From Dehalococcoidia bacterium (GTDB lineage: Bacteria > Chloroflexota > Dehalococcoidia > GIF9 > AB-539-J10): a stretch of 7,277 bases of DNA. The notes beneath the pieces are model-generated. The model was not told the DNA's origin, did not search any database, and saw only the letters and a list, made by a program, of their open reading frames with translations. Of this stretch, positions 1 through 6,165 are shown in pieces (position 1 is the first letter of the stretch; the number at the start of each line of letters is the position of its first letter). A program made the position numbers and the translations under genes. The stretch spans positions 1 through 7,277 of the forward strand of contig JAUVYD010000071.1 of the NCBI GenBank assembly GCA_030603265.1, given 5' to 3'.

Positions 1-116
1 CCTAACGTCGCATCTCTCATGTGTCACTCATCTGTCTGGACGAGCTCAATGAGGCGGACCGGAGCGGCGCACGATGAGAAGGGATACAGAAAGGAGGGTC
101 TGCGCGTGAGCGTGTA

Positions 117-147
117 GGCGCCCCGCCCGCCAGGCGGGCGAGACGCC
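117..147. terminator. GC-rich hairpin downstream of the FAH-family gene
   Basis: An 8-bp perfect inverted repeat (CGCCCGCC at 124-131, GGCGGGCG at 133-140, centred on A132) is extended by a second 4-bp arm pair (GGCG 117-120 with CGCC 144-147) across a symmetrical 3x3 internal loop. It starts 17 bases past the stop codon of the minus-strand FAH-family gene, where a 3'-end structure is expected. No U-run follows on either strand, so this is not a classical intrinsic terminator. It may be a transcript-stabilising or Rho-assisted 3' hairpin. Confidence 0.4.
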
Positions 148-164
148 GGACGTCCTGCGGGAAT

Positions 165-926
165 TCAGCCCATGACCACCTTGTTCTTCAGAATACCGAT
201 GCCGTCAATCTCAACCTCAATGACATCCCCGACCTTCACGGGGCAATGGCCGCCCCTGGGCGTCCCCGTGAAGACCACGTCACCGGGCATGAGGGGCGTG
301 AACTGGGACACGTGGCTGATAATCTTCGCGGTATTGAAGATCTGCTTGCTGGTGTTGCTGTCCTGTTTCGTCTCGCCGTTGACCCTGCCCTGAAGCCTCA
401 ATGCGTACGGGTCCGCGTCAGTGACCAGAACAGGCCCGATCGGCGCTGACTTGTAGTAGCCCTTGGCCCTGGTCAGGCGGGCGTCGCGTTGAAACAGGTC
501 CCAGAGAGTCATGTCGTTGCCGCAGGTGAAGCCGAGCACGTAGTCGAGCGCCTCCGACTCGCTGACTCTCCACGCTCTGCGCTTCATCACCGCACACAAC
601 TCCGCCTCATAGCGGACATCGGTCGAGATTGGCAGCGCGTAGACATCTTCCCCCGGGTTCACGAGCGAGGAGGGTGGCTTGAAGAACAGGGCAGGCTCCT
701 TGGGGGTCTCAATCTGAAGCTGTTCGATGGTGTCCGTGTAGTTGAGGCCGCAGCAGATGATTGTCGTCGGCTCCGCCGGCGCCAACAGCTTTGCCTCACT
801 CAACGCGCACAGCCGCTCCCCTCGAGTGAAGTCCCCATAGAGGTCTCCTTCCAGCGAGAACACAGAGTCTGCGTCCAGAATGCCCCATTTGGAGTTCCCT
901 TTCCAGTCAATCCTTACAAGTCTCAT
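165..926 (-). CDS. Fumarylacetoacetate hydrolase (FAH) family protein
   Basis: A 253-residue protein of the FAH superfamily (COG0179 type), cytoplasmic metal-dependent enzymes that hydrolyse, isomerise or decarboxylate 2-oxo acids at the end of aromatic and amino-acid catabolism. Visible family signatures are GLNY at 60-63, FFKPPSSL at 81-88, the metal-binding pair E107 and E109 in RYEAEL, D138 in GNDMT, K155, and TGTPRGG at 220-226. The short N-terminal lead before the catalytic fold is usual for the isomerase/hydratase-like bacterial members. I chose the ATG at 926 because it is preceded by AAAGGAG (931-937) and the family sequence begins there. An upstream in-frame ATG at 995 would add 23 residues that do not resemble the family. 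It is divergent from the dehydratase homologue at 1175, so the two may share regulation. The substrate cannot be told from sequence: 2-hydroxyhepta-2,4-diene-1,7-dioate isomerase, acylpyruvate hydrolase and oxaloacetate decarboxylase activities all occur in this fold. Confidence 0.92.
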   Translation of the reverse strand: MRLVRIDWKGNSKWGILDADSVFSLEGDLYGDFTRGERLCALSEAKLLAPAEPTTIICCGLNYTDTIEQLQIETPKEPALFFKPPSSLVNPGEDVYALPISTDVRYEAELCAVMKRRAWRVSESEALDYVLGFTCGNDMTLWDLFQRDARLTRAKGYYKSAPIGPVLVTDADPYALRLQGRVNGETKQDSNTSKQIFNTAKIISHVSQFTPLMPGDVVFTGTPRGGHCPVKVGDVIEVEIDGIGILKNKVVMG

Positions 927-1021
927 TGTTCTCCTTTCTCTCTGTTTCTTTAGATAAAGACCGGGGCCAGCTGTTTCCGCGCCGGTGTGTTCCACACGGC
1001 CCCTTCCTGAAGACCGGGCAC

Positions 1022-1027
1022 ACTATA
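1022..1027 (-). promoter_or_regulatory. Putative -10 element for the FAH-family gene
   Basis: Read on the minus strand this is TATAGT, one mismatch from the consensus TATAAT. It lies about 95 bases upstream of the FAH-family start in the divergent spacer. No convincing -35 box lies 16-18 bases further upstream, so the call rests on the hexamer and position only. Confidence 0.3.
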
Positions 1028-1078
1028 CCGGCACTTGCAGACGCGGGCGTCCGGGGCGAAAGTTGCTGAATGCACGGG

Positions 1079-1084
1079 TATAAT
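1079..1084 (+). promoter_or_regulatory. Putative -10 element for the dehydratase-like gene
   Basis: A perfect TATAAT lies 90 bases before the ATG at 1175 and would give a leader of roughly 80 nucleotides. A TTGCTG at 1063-1068 is too close (10-bp spacer) to be its -35, and nothing resembling TTGACA lies at the proper distance. It faces the minus-strand TATAGT about 55 bp away, giving a compact divergent promoter region. Confidence 0.42.
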
Positions 1085-1162
1085 GGTACATCACACGACG
1101 CTATCCCGGCTCCTGTGCCCTCCCTTGCCAGCCGCAACGCAATAGCAGCCGCCGGAACAGCC

Positions 1163-1170
1163 GGAGGAGG
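1163..1170 (+). promoter_or_regulatory. Strong ribosome binding site deciding the start of the dehydratase-like gene
   Basis: GGAGGAGG ends four bases before the ATG at 1175, with its first GGAGG seven bases away. It supports this ATG over the in-frame ATG at 1070, which lies before the TATAAT at 1079 and adds 35 alanine/serine-rich residues with no family similarity. Confidence 0.75.
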
Positions 1171-1174
1171 AATA

Positions 1175-2668
1175 ATGCCACTAATGACACCAGAGCAATT
1201 TGAAGAGAGCCTTAAGCTGTTGAAGCCCCGTGTGTTCATGAACGGCAAGCGTGTCGAGAGCATTCTTGAGAACCCCAACACCCGGACAGTGGTCGAGGCC
1301 AACAAGGCCAGCTACGAATGGGCACAGGACCCCGCGAGTCGAGACATCATGACAGCCTATTCACCCCTCATCAACGACACGGTAAACCGCTACACGTACG
1401 TGAGCAGGAGCGTTGACGATCTGGTTCGCAAGGCCGAGGCAGGCACCTTCACGTCGGAGAACCTCGGCACCTGCATCTACCGTTGCGTTGGCTATGACTG
1501 TTTCCACTCTCTCTGGAGTACTACGTGGGAGATGGACAGAGAGCTTGGAACCTCGTACCACCCGCGTTTTCTCGAGTATCTCAAGATGGTGCAGACTCGG
1601 GACCTGTCCGTTGCCGGAGCGCTGACCGAGCCACGCGGGCCGCGCAACAAGCGAGCCCTGAACTGGCCCGATCCGTATCTGTCAGTCAAGGTCGTCGACA
1701 AGAACGACAAAGGGATAGTCGTGAGGGGCGCCAAGATAAATATCAGCGGAGGTTTCGCCAGTCACGAGATAGTGGTGCTGCCACAGTCGGCGCATTCAGC
1801 GGGTGAAGCCGACTACGCAGTCGCGTTCGCCACGCCGCCGGATGCGCCCGGGATCACGTTCGTGTGTCAGTACACCCCTTACTCCGCCGAGCGGGACCTC
1901 GCAGACGATATCGAGGAACTCGGCAACCCGCTCTATGGCCAGAGAGAGACATCGATGATTATTTTCGAGGATGTCTTCGTACCGTGGGAAAGGGTTTTCC
2001 ACTGCGGTGAATACGAGTACTCGGGCAAGTTTGTGACCCGCTTCGCCAGGACCCACCGCATGACCTGCGGAGGGACGTGCAAAGTGGGCTTTATGAACCA
2101 GATAATAGGCAGCGCGAAGCTGATCCAGGAGTACAAGGGCCTGCAGAACGTGCCGCACATCAACGAGGAGCTTGCCGAGATGGTCGCATTGCGAGAGACC
2201 TGCCGCGCGTGCGGACTGGCAGCAGCCTACAAGGGCTCCGAGGAGCCGGAGGGCTCCGGCGTCTTCCTTCCGGACGAACTCATGGGCAACGTGTCCAAGC
2301 TCAACGTGTGCAACGCATTCTGGCGTGTAATGGCGCTTGCAGGAGACATAGGTGGCGGCCTTATCGTCACACTGCCGTCTCTGAAGGAGCTGAACAATCC
2401 TGAGACGAAAGCCTACGTGGAGGAGTTCTTCAGTTTCGGAGGCGATGAGCCTGCCGAGAACGTGATGAAGGTACACAAGCACCTTCAGAACTGGACGGCC
2501 GGACTTCATGGCGTCGGCACGTGGCATGGAGCCGGGCCGGTGCAAGCCCAGAAAATCATGCTGCAGCGGGTCATCAACTATGATCGCGAGAAAGAGATTG
2601 TGAAGAAGACTCTGCGATTGAAGCCGAAGCCGCCCGCCGCTGATCCCGGGAAAGGGACCAAGAGATAG
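1175..2668 (+). CDS. 4-hydroxybutyryl-CoA dehydratase-like HpaB/AbfD superfamily flavoprotein
   Basis: A 497-residue soluble protein of the 4-hydroxyphenylacetate 3-hydroxylase (HpaB) / 4-hydroxybutyryl-CoA dehydratase (AbfD) superfamily, with an acyl-CoA dehydrogenase-like fold. The N-terminal and middle part spans about 6-285 and the helical C-terminal part about 286-485. Length matches AbfD (about 485-490). Family blocks include IFEDVFVPWERVF (263-275), CKVG (302-305) and HGAGPVQAQ (451-459). C100, C104, H294 and C302 fall where AbfD binds its [4Fe-4S] cluster (C99, C103, H292, C299 in Clostridium aminobutyricum, from memory). Flavin monooxygenases of the HpaB type lack these, so I favour the dehydratase branch. 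E258 matches AbfD E257. Oddities: the H-to-C spacing is one residue longer than in AbfD, the position of AbfD Tyr296 is C298, and the Glu expected three residues before HGAG is G448. The true substrate is therefore open. There are ten cysteines, including a C343-x-x-C346 pair. The ATG at 1175 is preceded by GGAGGAGG (1163-1170). An in-frame ATG at 1070 lies upstream of the likely promoter. Confidence 0.88.
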   Translation: MPLMTPEQFEESLKLLKPRVFMNGKRVESILENPNTRTVVEANKASYEWAQDPASRDIMTAYSPLINDTVNRYTYVSRSVDDLVRKAEAGTFTSENLGTCIYRCVGYDCFHSLWSTTWEMDRELGTSYHPRFLEYLKMVQTRDLSVAGALTEPRGPRNKRALNWPDPYLSVKVVDKNDKGIVVRGAKINISGGFASHEIVVLPQSAHSAGEADYAVAFATPPDAPGITFVCQYTPYSAERDLADDIEELGNPLYGQRETSMIIFEDVFVPWERVFHCGEYEYSGKFVTRFARTHRMTCGGTCKVGFMNQIIGSAKLIQEYKGLQNVPHINEELAEMVALRETCRACGLAAAYKGSEEPEGSGVFLPDELMGNVSKLNVCNAFWRVMALAGDIGGGLIVTLPSLKELNNPETKAYVEEFFSFGGDEPAENVMKVHKHLQNWTAGLHGVGTWHGAGPVQAQKIMLQRVINYDREKEIVKKTLRLKPKPPAADPGKGTKR

Positions 2669-2779
2669 AGGCATAGATAGTAGGATGACAGGACGAGATA
2701 GCAGGGAGCCCGGCACGTTCGCAGCAGGCACTTGCGGAGCAGCAGGGCGACGAGTACCGCGGCAGAGGGAGACGACCAG

Positions 2780-3328
2780 GTGACCGGGCCAGTCACGTAC
2801 GAGCTGACATTGTCACCAGAGGAGGCGCAGATGGGCGTCACGAGGGTGCTCGTACGCAACGGCAAGCGGCTTCAGGTCAAGGTGCCGTCAGGCACGCGGA
2901 CCGGCGAGACGGTGCTGCTTCGAAATGCCCTGGATGACACTGACGGCATCGAGGGCGACATACTCATCCGCGTGCGAATCGAAGCAGGGCAGGGACAGCC
3001 GGGCGTTCAAGCGGTCAGCGATGCCACGTTCGAAGCGGAGGTGCTCAAGTCGCCTCTGCCTGCGCTTGTGGACTTCTGGGCGCCGTGGTGTGGCCCCTGC
3101 CGTGCCCTTGCACTCGTGACCGAGCGACTCGCGGGCGAGTATGCCGGCCGGGTGAAGTTCTTCAAGCTGAACGTGGACGAGAATCCCCTGGCGTCAAGCA
3201 AGTACCAGGTCACGAGCATACCGACCGTGTTGCTTTTCAACCAGGGTCGTATTGCCGACATGAGCGTGGGCGCAGTATCAGAACAGGACCTGAAATCGCG
3301 CATCGAGGCGCTGCTGGGTCGCTCGTGA
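2780..3328 (+). CDS. DnaJ C-terminal domain-thioredoxin fusion protein
   Basis: A 182-residue cytoplasmic protein of two joined modules. Residues about 5-70 match one beta-sandwich repeat of the DnaJ/CbpA C-terminal peptide-binding region: YELTLSPEEAQMG, then VKVPSGTRTGE, then GIEGDILIRVRI. There is no J domain and no zinc finger. Residues about 80-182 are a complete thioredoxin with the redox pair C104/C107 in FWAPWCGPCR, the DENP segment (133-136) and the cis-proline P148 in TSIPT. The family reaction is dithiol-disulfide exchange, and the DnaJ part suggests binding of unfolded or client proteins. The GTG at 2780 is preferred because GGGAG lies at 2767-2771 and the DnaJ-like sequence starts just after. 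An upstream in-frame TTG at 2732 would add 16 unconserved residues without a good ribosome site. The gene lies 111 bases after the dehydratase homologue on the same strand and may share its transcript. Absence of a signal peptide argues for cytoplasmic action. Confidence 0.9.
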   Translation: MTGPVTYELTLSPEEAQMGVTRVLVRNGKRLQVKVPSGTRTGETVLLRNALDDTDGIEGDILIRVRIEAGQGQPGVQAVSDATFEAEVLKSPLPALVDFWAPWCGPCRALALVTERLAGEYAGRVKFFKLNVDENPLASSKYQVTSIPTVLLFNQGRIADMSVGAVSEQDLKSRIEALLGRS

Positions 3329-3329
3329 C

Positions 3330-3347
3330 TGGGGCGAGATGTCCCCA
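3330..3347. terminator. Weak stem-loop between convergent genes
   Basis: TGGGG (3330-3334) can pair with CCCCA (3343-3347) around an 8-base loop, directly after the stop of the thioredoxin fusion and before the 3' end of the convergent aminotransferase. There is no T-run on either side. The rest of the spacer (3348-3460) shows nothing recognisable. Confidence 0.2.
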
Positions 3348-3460
3348 CACGCCGGAGCAGGCTCGGAGCTGAGTAACGTGCTCAAAGGACGTGCGAAGCC
3401 GCCGAACTGTGGACAGAGGGGGCACCAGGTCTGTGAGCAGGGGACGCAGTCGGGAGATAC

Positions 3461-4663
3461 CTACTCAACGTACAGGCGGGCCGCCACGCGGCTGATGCGG
3501 TCAAGTGCCTCGCGTATGTTCTCGACAGAGGTTGAGAAACAGAGGCGAAGATACCCCTCGCCCTCCGGACCGAATGCACTCCCGGGCAAGGCGGCAACGC
3601 CACCCTCCCCCAGGAGAACCGTCGAAAGCTTGGCTGAGGAAAGCCCGAGTCGGCGAATGTTGGGGAAGGCATAGAAGGCGCCACGGGGCACACGACAGCT
3701 CATCCCTGGAATCGCGTTCAAGCCCTGCACCATGATGTCACGCTTCTCTCTCAGTGTCCGCATCATCTCCTGGCTGTCGCTCTGAGGGCCGGTCAGCGCT
3801 TCGAGTCCGGCGATCTGGACAAAGTGGGGAGTGCAGGAGATGCTGTTGTTGAGGAGGCGAACAACCGGTTGGGTGAGCCACTCGGGCATGACGGCGTATC
3901 CCAGGCGCCAGCCTGTCATCGCGTAGGTCTTGGAGAAGCCTGTCACCAGTACGGTTCTGTCGCTCATCCCGGGAACAGCCATGATGCTGGCAGGGGGCTC
4001 TTCGTAGTACATGTGGTCGTAGATCTCGTCCGAAAGGACAAGCAGGTCCTTTTCACGCGCCAGCCGGGCAATTTCCTCCACATCCTGCACAGTGAGCACA
4101 CCGCCGGTGGGATTGTGTGGAGAGTTGAGCACGATAAGCCTGGTGTGCGACGTCAGCCGCGCGCGCAGTTCGTCAAGGTTGAACCTGAAGTCAAGCTCTT
4201 CGCGCAGGGGAACGGGCACCGGCACGGCGCCGGCGAAGCCGATGGCGGACTGAAAGACGGAGAACAGAGGGGCAGGATAGATGACCTCGTCGCCCTTTTC
4301 CAACAGCGCCAGGAGGGCGAAGAAGATCAGAAGCTTGGCTCCCGGGCCTACGACGATGCGCTCCGGGGACACCTCGAGGCCGCGCCCTCTGAGCACTTCG
4401 CGCGCTATCCCCTCGCGTAGCGGCAATATCCCCTGGGAATTGCAGTATCTCGTGAGACCGTCGGCTATCGCCTGACGTCCCACGTCCCGGATGTTGGCGG
4501 GCGTGTCGAAGCTCGGCTCGCCTATCTCGAGGTGGACGATATCCACACCGCGAGCCTCGAGGGCCTGGGCCTGCGCGAGCACAACGAACGCGGAATCAGC
4601 AGATAGTCCGCCCATCTTGCTGGAGACTCTGGCGTACGCCGAAGGCTTTCTTGTGGTTTGCAT
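3461..4663 (-). CDS. PLP-dependent class I/II aminotransferase
   Basis: A 400-residue fold-type I aminotransferase (aspartate aminotransferase superfamily, subgroup I-gamma-like), which swaps an amino group between an amino acid and a 2-oxo acid with pyridoxal phosphate. Seen in order: EIGEPSFDTP (46-55), the RYCNSQGILPLRE segment (72-84), N184 in NSPHNPTGG, D212 and Y215 in SDEIYD, the Schiff-base lysine K245 in GFSKTYAMTGWR (242-253), and the carboxylate-binding R373 in YLRLCFS. All core catalytic residues are present, so the enzyme should be active. The length is normal for the family. The ATG at 4663 gives a standard N-terminus but has no clear Shine-Dalgarno sequence. It lies about 60 bases after a good promoter candidate (4729-4758). 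A later ATG at 4615 would cut into the conserved N-terminal helix. The longer open frame back to 4975 overlaps the neighbour and lacks family similarity. Substrate is not predictable: aspartate, alanine or aromatic amino acids are all possible. Confidence 0.93.
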   Translation of the reverse strand: MQTTRKPSAYARVSSKMGGLSADSAFVVLAQAQALEARGVDIVHLEIGEPSFDTPANIRDVGRQAIADGLTRYCNSQGILPLREGIAREVLRGRGLEVSPERIVVGPGAKLLIFFALLALLEKGDEVIYPAPLFSVFQSAIGFAGAVPVPVPLREELDFRFNLDELRARLTSHTRLIVLNSPHNPTGGVLTVQDVEEIARLAREKDLLVLSDEIYDHMYYEEPPASIMAVPGMSDRTVLVTGFSKTYAMTGWRLGYAVMPEWLTQPVVRLLNNSISCTPHFVQIAGLEALTGPQSDSQEMMRTLREKRDIMVQGLNAIPGMSCRVPRGAFYAFPNIRRLGLSSAKLSTVLLGEGGVAALPGSAFGPEGEGYLRLCFSTSVENIREALDRISRVAARLYVE

Positions 4664-4728
4664 GGTGTCGAACTTGCGGTCGGACAACGAACGAGACTGC
4701 ACAAGGTCGAACGTCGCGACAGACGCCG

Positions 4729-4758
4729 ATTGTAACAGGAAGCGAACACCGACAGCAA
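4729..4758 (-). promoter_or_regulatory. Sigma70-type extended -10 promoter of the aminotransferase gene
   Basis: On the minus strand, TTGCTG (4758-4753) is followed by an 18-bp spacer and TACAAT (4734-4729), with the extended -10 triplet TGT immediately before the hexamer (4737-4735). This is the best promoter in the window. It predicts a transcript start near 4722 and a leader of about 60 nucleotides before the ATG at 4663. Confidence 0.55.
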
Positions 4759-4806
4759 TCGAGTCCTGCAACAAGGCGTTTGCTGGCCGACGAGGGTCGC
4801 AGACTG

Positions 4807-4812
4807 TACAAT
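4807..4812 (+). promoter_or_regulatory. Putative -10 element for the C45-type hydrolase gene
   Basis: TACAAT lies about 75 bases upstream of the ATG at 4887. A TTGCTG at 4780-4785 is the nearest -35-like hexamer but the 21-bp spacer is too long for an ordinary promoter. It is back to back with the minus-strand promoter at 4729-4758, as expected for a divergent gene pair. Confidence 0.35.
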
Positions 4813-4886
4813 GGCGCAGGCTGGCCGAGCTATGTCCGCGGCGGTGACGCAACCGACCAGGGCGGGTGTTAATCGAGGAGGACACG

Positions 4887-5975
4887 ATGACCGTACCGGT
4901 TCTGGACCTCAAAGGTAGTCCGCGTGAGATTGGACGGCAACACGGAGAGCAAGTTCGAGAGCTTGTCCACGACAATCTGCGCTTCTACATGAACCTGTGG
5001 CAGCACATGGGTGGAGTTGGCCGGGAGAAGATACTCGCGGATGTGGAGGCATTCGTCCCCTTTGTCGAGCGGTATGACGGCGACCTGGTGGAAGAGATGC
5101 GCGGCATCGCTGAGGGCGCCCAGCTCGAGTTCCGCGAAGTGGCGGCCTTGAATGCGCGCACCGAGCTGACGTTCTCGTGCCTCCCCAACACGCTCAAGGA
5201 TTCCTCGGGCGGTGGCTGTACGTCCTTCGGCCTTCTGCCCGAAGTCACCGAGAACGGCCATCTCATCCTGGGACAGAACTGGGACTGGCGCGCAGAGGCC
5301 TTGCAGACGTGCGTAGTTCTTCGCATCGAACAGGCTAACAAGCCTTCTATCGTGATGCATGCCGAGGCCGGCACCATCGGTCACAGGGGAATAAACTCCT
5401 CAGGACTCGGCGTCTGCATCAACTACATAAGGACGGAGAGCGACGGATTTCACCCCGGGCTGCCGTTTCTCATCAAGCTCCGAGGCATTCTCAACTCCAC
5501 GCGGATGTCGGATGTCCTCAGGATGCTCATGACCTACGTCGGCCCGAACAGTATGAACATGGTAATCGGGCAGCAGGGTGGCGAGATTGTAGATGTCGAG
5601 AACCTTCCGAACGACCTCCTGTTCCTCTACCCGCAGGAAGGCATCCTGACCCACGCCAACCACTTTGAGTCGCCTATGGTCCGGGTGCGCGACACGGGCA
5701 AGAGCACGCTGCCGGATACCATCTTTCGTAGCCGACGCTTGCGGCGACTTCTCACCGCGCGGAGCGGCCGACTCAACGTGGAGACTATCCGGGAGGCGCT
5801 GACGGACCACTTCAGCTATCCCGACAGCATCTGCAGGCACCCGGACGAGCGCTCACCCAAGGTGGACCAGTGGCAGACGCTCTCGTCCATCATCCTGGAC
5901 CTGACCGACCTCACACTGCGCTACACTGAGGGCCCGCCGTGCGGTGGTCCGTATCACCTGGCGCGCCTGCCTTAG
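4887..5975 (+). CDS. C45 family autoproteolytic acyltransferase/hydrolase (Ntn fold)
   Basis: A 362-residue protein of the acyl-CoA:6-aminopenicillanate acyltransferase / peptidase C45 family. These Ntn-hydrolases are made as a precursor, cut themselves before a cysteine, and then use that N-terminal Cys to hydrolyse or transfer acyl groups on amides. Seen: the family lead GSPREIGRQHGEQ (10-22), the ALNARTE region (87-93), the predicted cleavage site G110/C111 in GGGCTSFG, the GQNWDW block (129-134) that follows the nucleophile in the family, HRGINSSGLGV (166-176), THANHF (255-260), and the C-terminal GPPCGGPYH (349-357). Cleavage would give chains of about 110 and 252 residues. There is no signal peptide, so it is probably cytoplasmic. 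The ATG at 4887 follows GAGGAGG (4875-4881) with a 5-base gap. An upstream GTG at 4866 would precede this ribosome site. Bacterial members are mostly uncharacterised and the substrate here is unknown. It is divergent from the aminotransferase. Confidence 0.88.
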   Translation: MTVPVLDLKGSPREIGRQHGEQVRELVHDNLRFYMNLWQHMGGVGREKILADVEAFVPFVERYDGDLVEEMRGIAEGAQLEFREVAALNARTELTFSCLPNTLKDSSGGGCTSFGLLPEVTENGHLILGQNWDWRAEALQTCVVLRIEQANKPSIVMHAEAGTIGHRGINSSGLGVCINYIRTESDGFHPGLPFLIKLRGILNSTRMSDVLRMLMTYVGPNSMNMVIGQQGGEIVDVENLPNDLLFLYPQEGILTHANHFESPMVRVRDTGKSTLPDTIFRSRRLRRLLTARSGRLNVETIREALTDHFSYPDSICRHPDERSPKVDQWQTLSSIILDLTDLTLRYTEGPPCGGPYHLARLP

Positions 5976-6016
5976 CAGTCGACCCATCATGGCATGCCCG
6001 GGTCAGAAGGCGGCGC

Positions 6017-6043
6017 CGGTCCATCACGGTGGTGCGTGGACCG
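6017..6043. repeat. Inverted repeat, first intergenic stem-loop
   Basis: CGGTCCA (6017-6023) is a perfect 7-bp inverted match to TGGACCG (6037-6043) with a 13-base loop. It lies about 40 bases after the stop of the C45-type gene. There is no T-run after it, so a role as intrinsic terminator is doubtful. Confidence 0.4.
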
Positions 6044-6056
6044 ACCCCGTGCATTG

Positions 6057-6088
6057 GCCCGCGGACGCCGACATCCGGGTCCGCGGGC
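6057..6088. repeat. Inverted repeat, second intergenic stem-loop
   Basis: GCCCGCGGAC (6057-6066) is a perfect 10-bp inverted match to GTCCGCGGGC (6079-6088) with a 12-base loop. It is followed by a smaller GGGC/GCCC pair (6092-6095 with 6101-6104). It sits between the C45-type gene and the activase, 14 bases after the first stem-loop. No U-tract follows. It could be a Rho-assisted end of the upstream transcript or a protein-binding palindrome upstream of the activase promoter. Confidence 0.5.
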
Positions 6089-6142
6089 GACGGGCGCAAG
6101 GCCCCGTTGGCGAGCTGCCGCCCTGCGCTCACGCGAGCACTG

Positions 6143-6151
6143 TGCTACAAT
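6143..6151 (+). promoter_or_regulatory. Extended -10 promoter of the activase gene
   Basis: TGC followed by TACAAT (hexamer 6146-6151) matches an extended -10 element (TGnTAtAAT) with one mismatch. The likely transcript start near 6158 would leave fewer than ten bases before the ATG at 6166, so the mRNA would be nearly leaderless. This fits the missing Shine-Dalgarno sequence. No good -35 box is seen. Confidence 0.45.
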
Positions 6152-6165
6152 CCTCGTTCGGGCAC

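Noticed and set aside
1..117. Frame open from the left edge on the plus strand to a TAG at 115-117
   Set aside because: Only 38 codons with no recognisable similarity; it could be the tail of a gene outside the window but nothing supports this beyond lack of a stop.
91..117. Perfect AAGGAGG (91-97) followed by a GTG and a stop three codons later
   Set aside because: A ribosome-site-like string with only a three-codon frame; most likely chance, and no downstream gene on this strand uses it.
2661..2705. Repeated GATAG words after the dehydratase homologue
   Set aside because: Three irregularly spaced copies of a 5-base word in purine-rich DNA; no regular period or longer repeat unit.
1796..2731. 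Open frame of 311 codons on the minus strand opposite the dehydratase homologue
   Set aside because: It lies antisense to a clearly conserved gene, has no recognisable motif, and its composition is typical of an antisense frame in GC-rich coding DNA.
4631..4640. 10-bp palindrome GGCGTACGCC near the start of the aminotransferase
   Set aside because: It lies inside conserved coding sequence (residues AYAR near the N-terminus), has no loop, and is plausible by chance at this GC content.
4664..4975. N-terminal extension of the aminotransferase frame to 4975
   Set aside because: The extra 104 residues are not aminotransferase-like, overlap the start of the divergent hydrolase gene, and run across the best promoter candidate.
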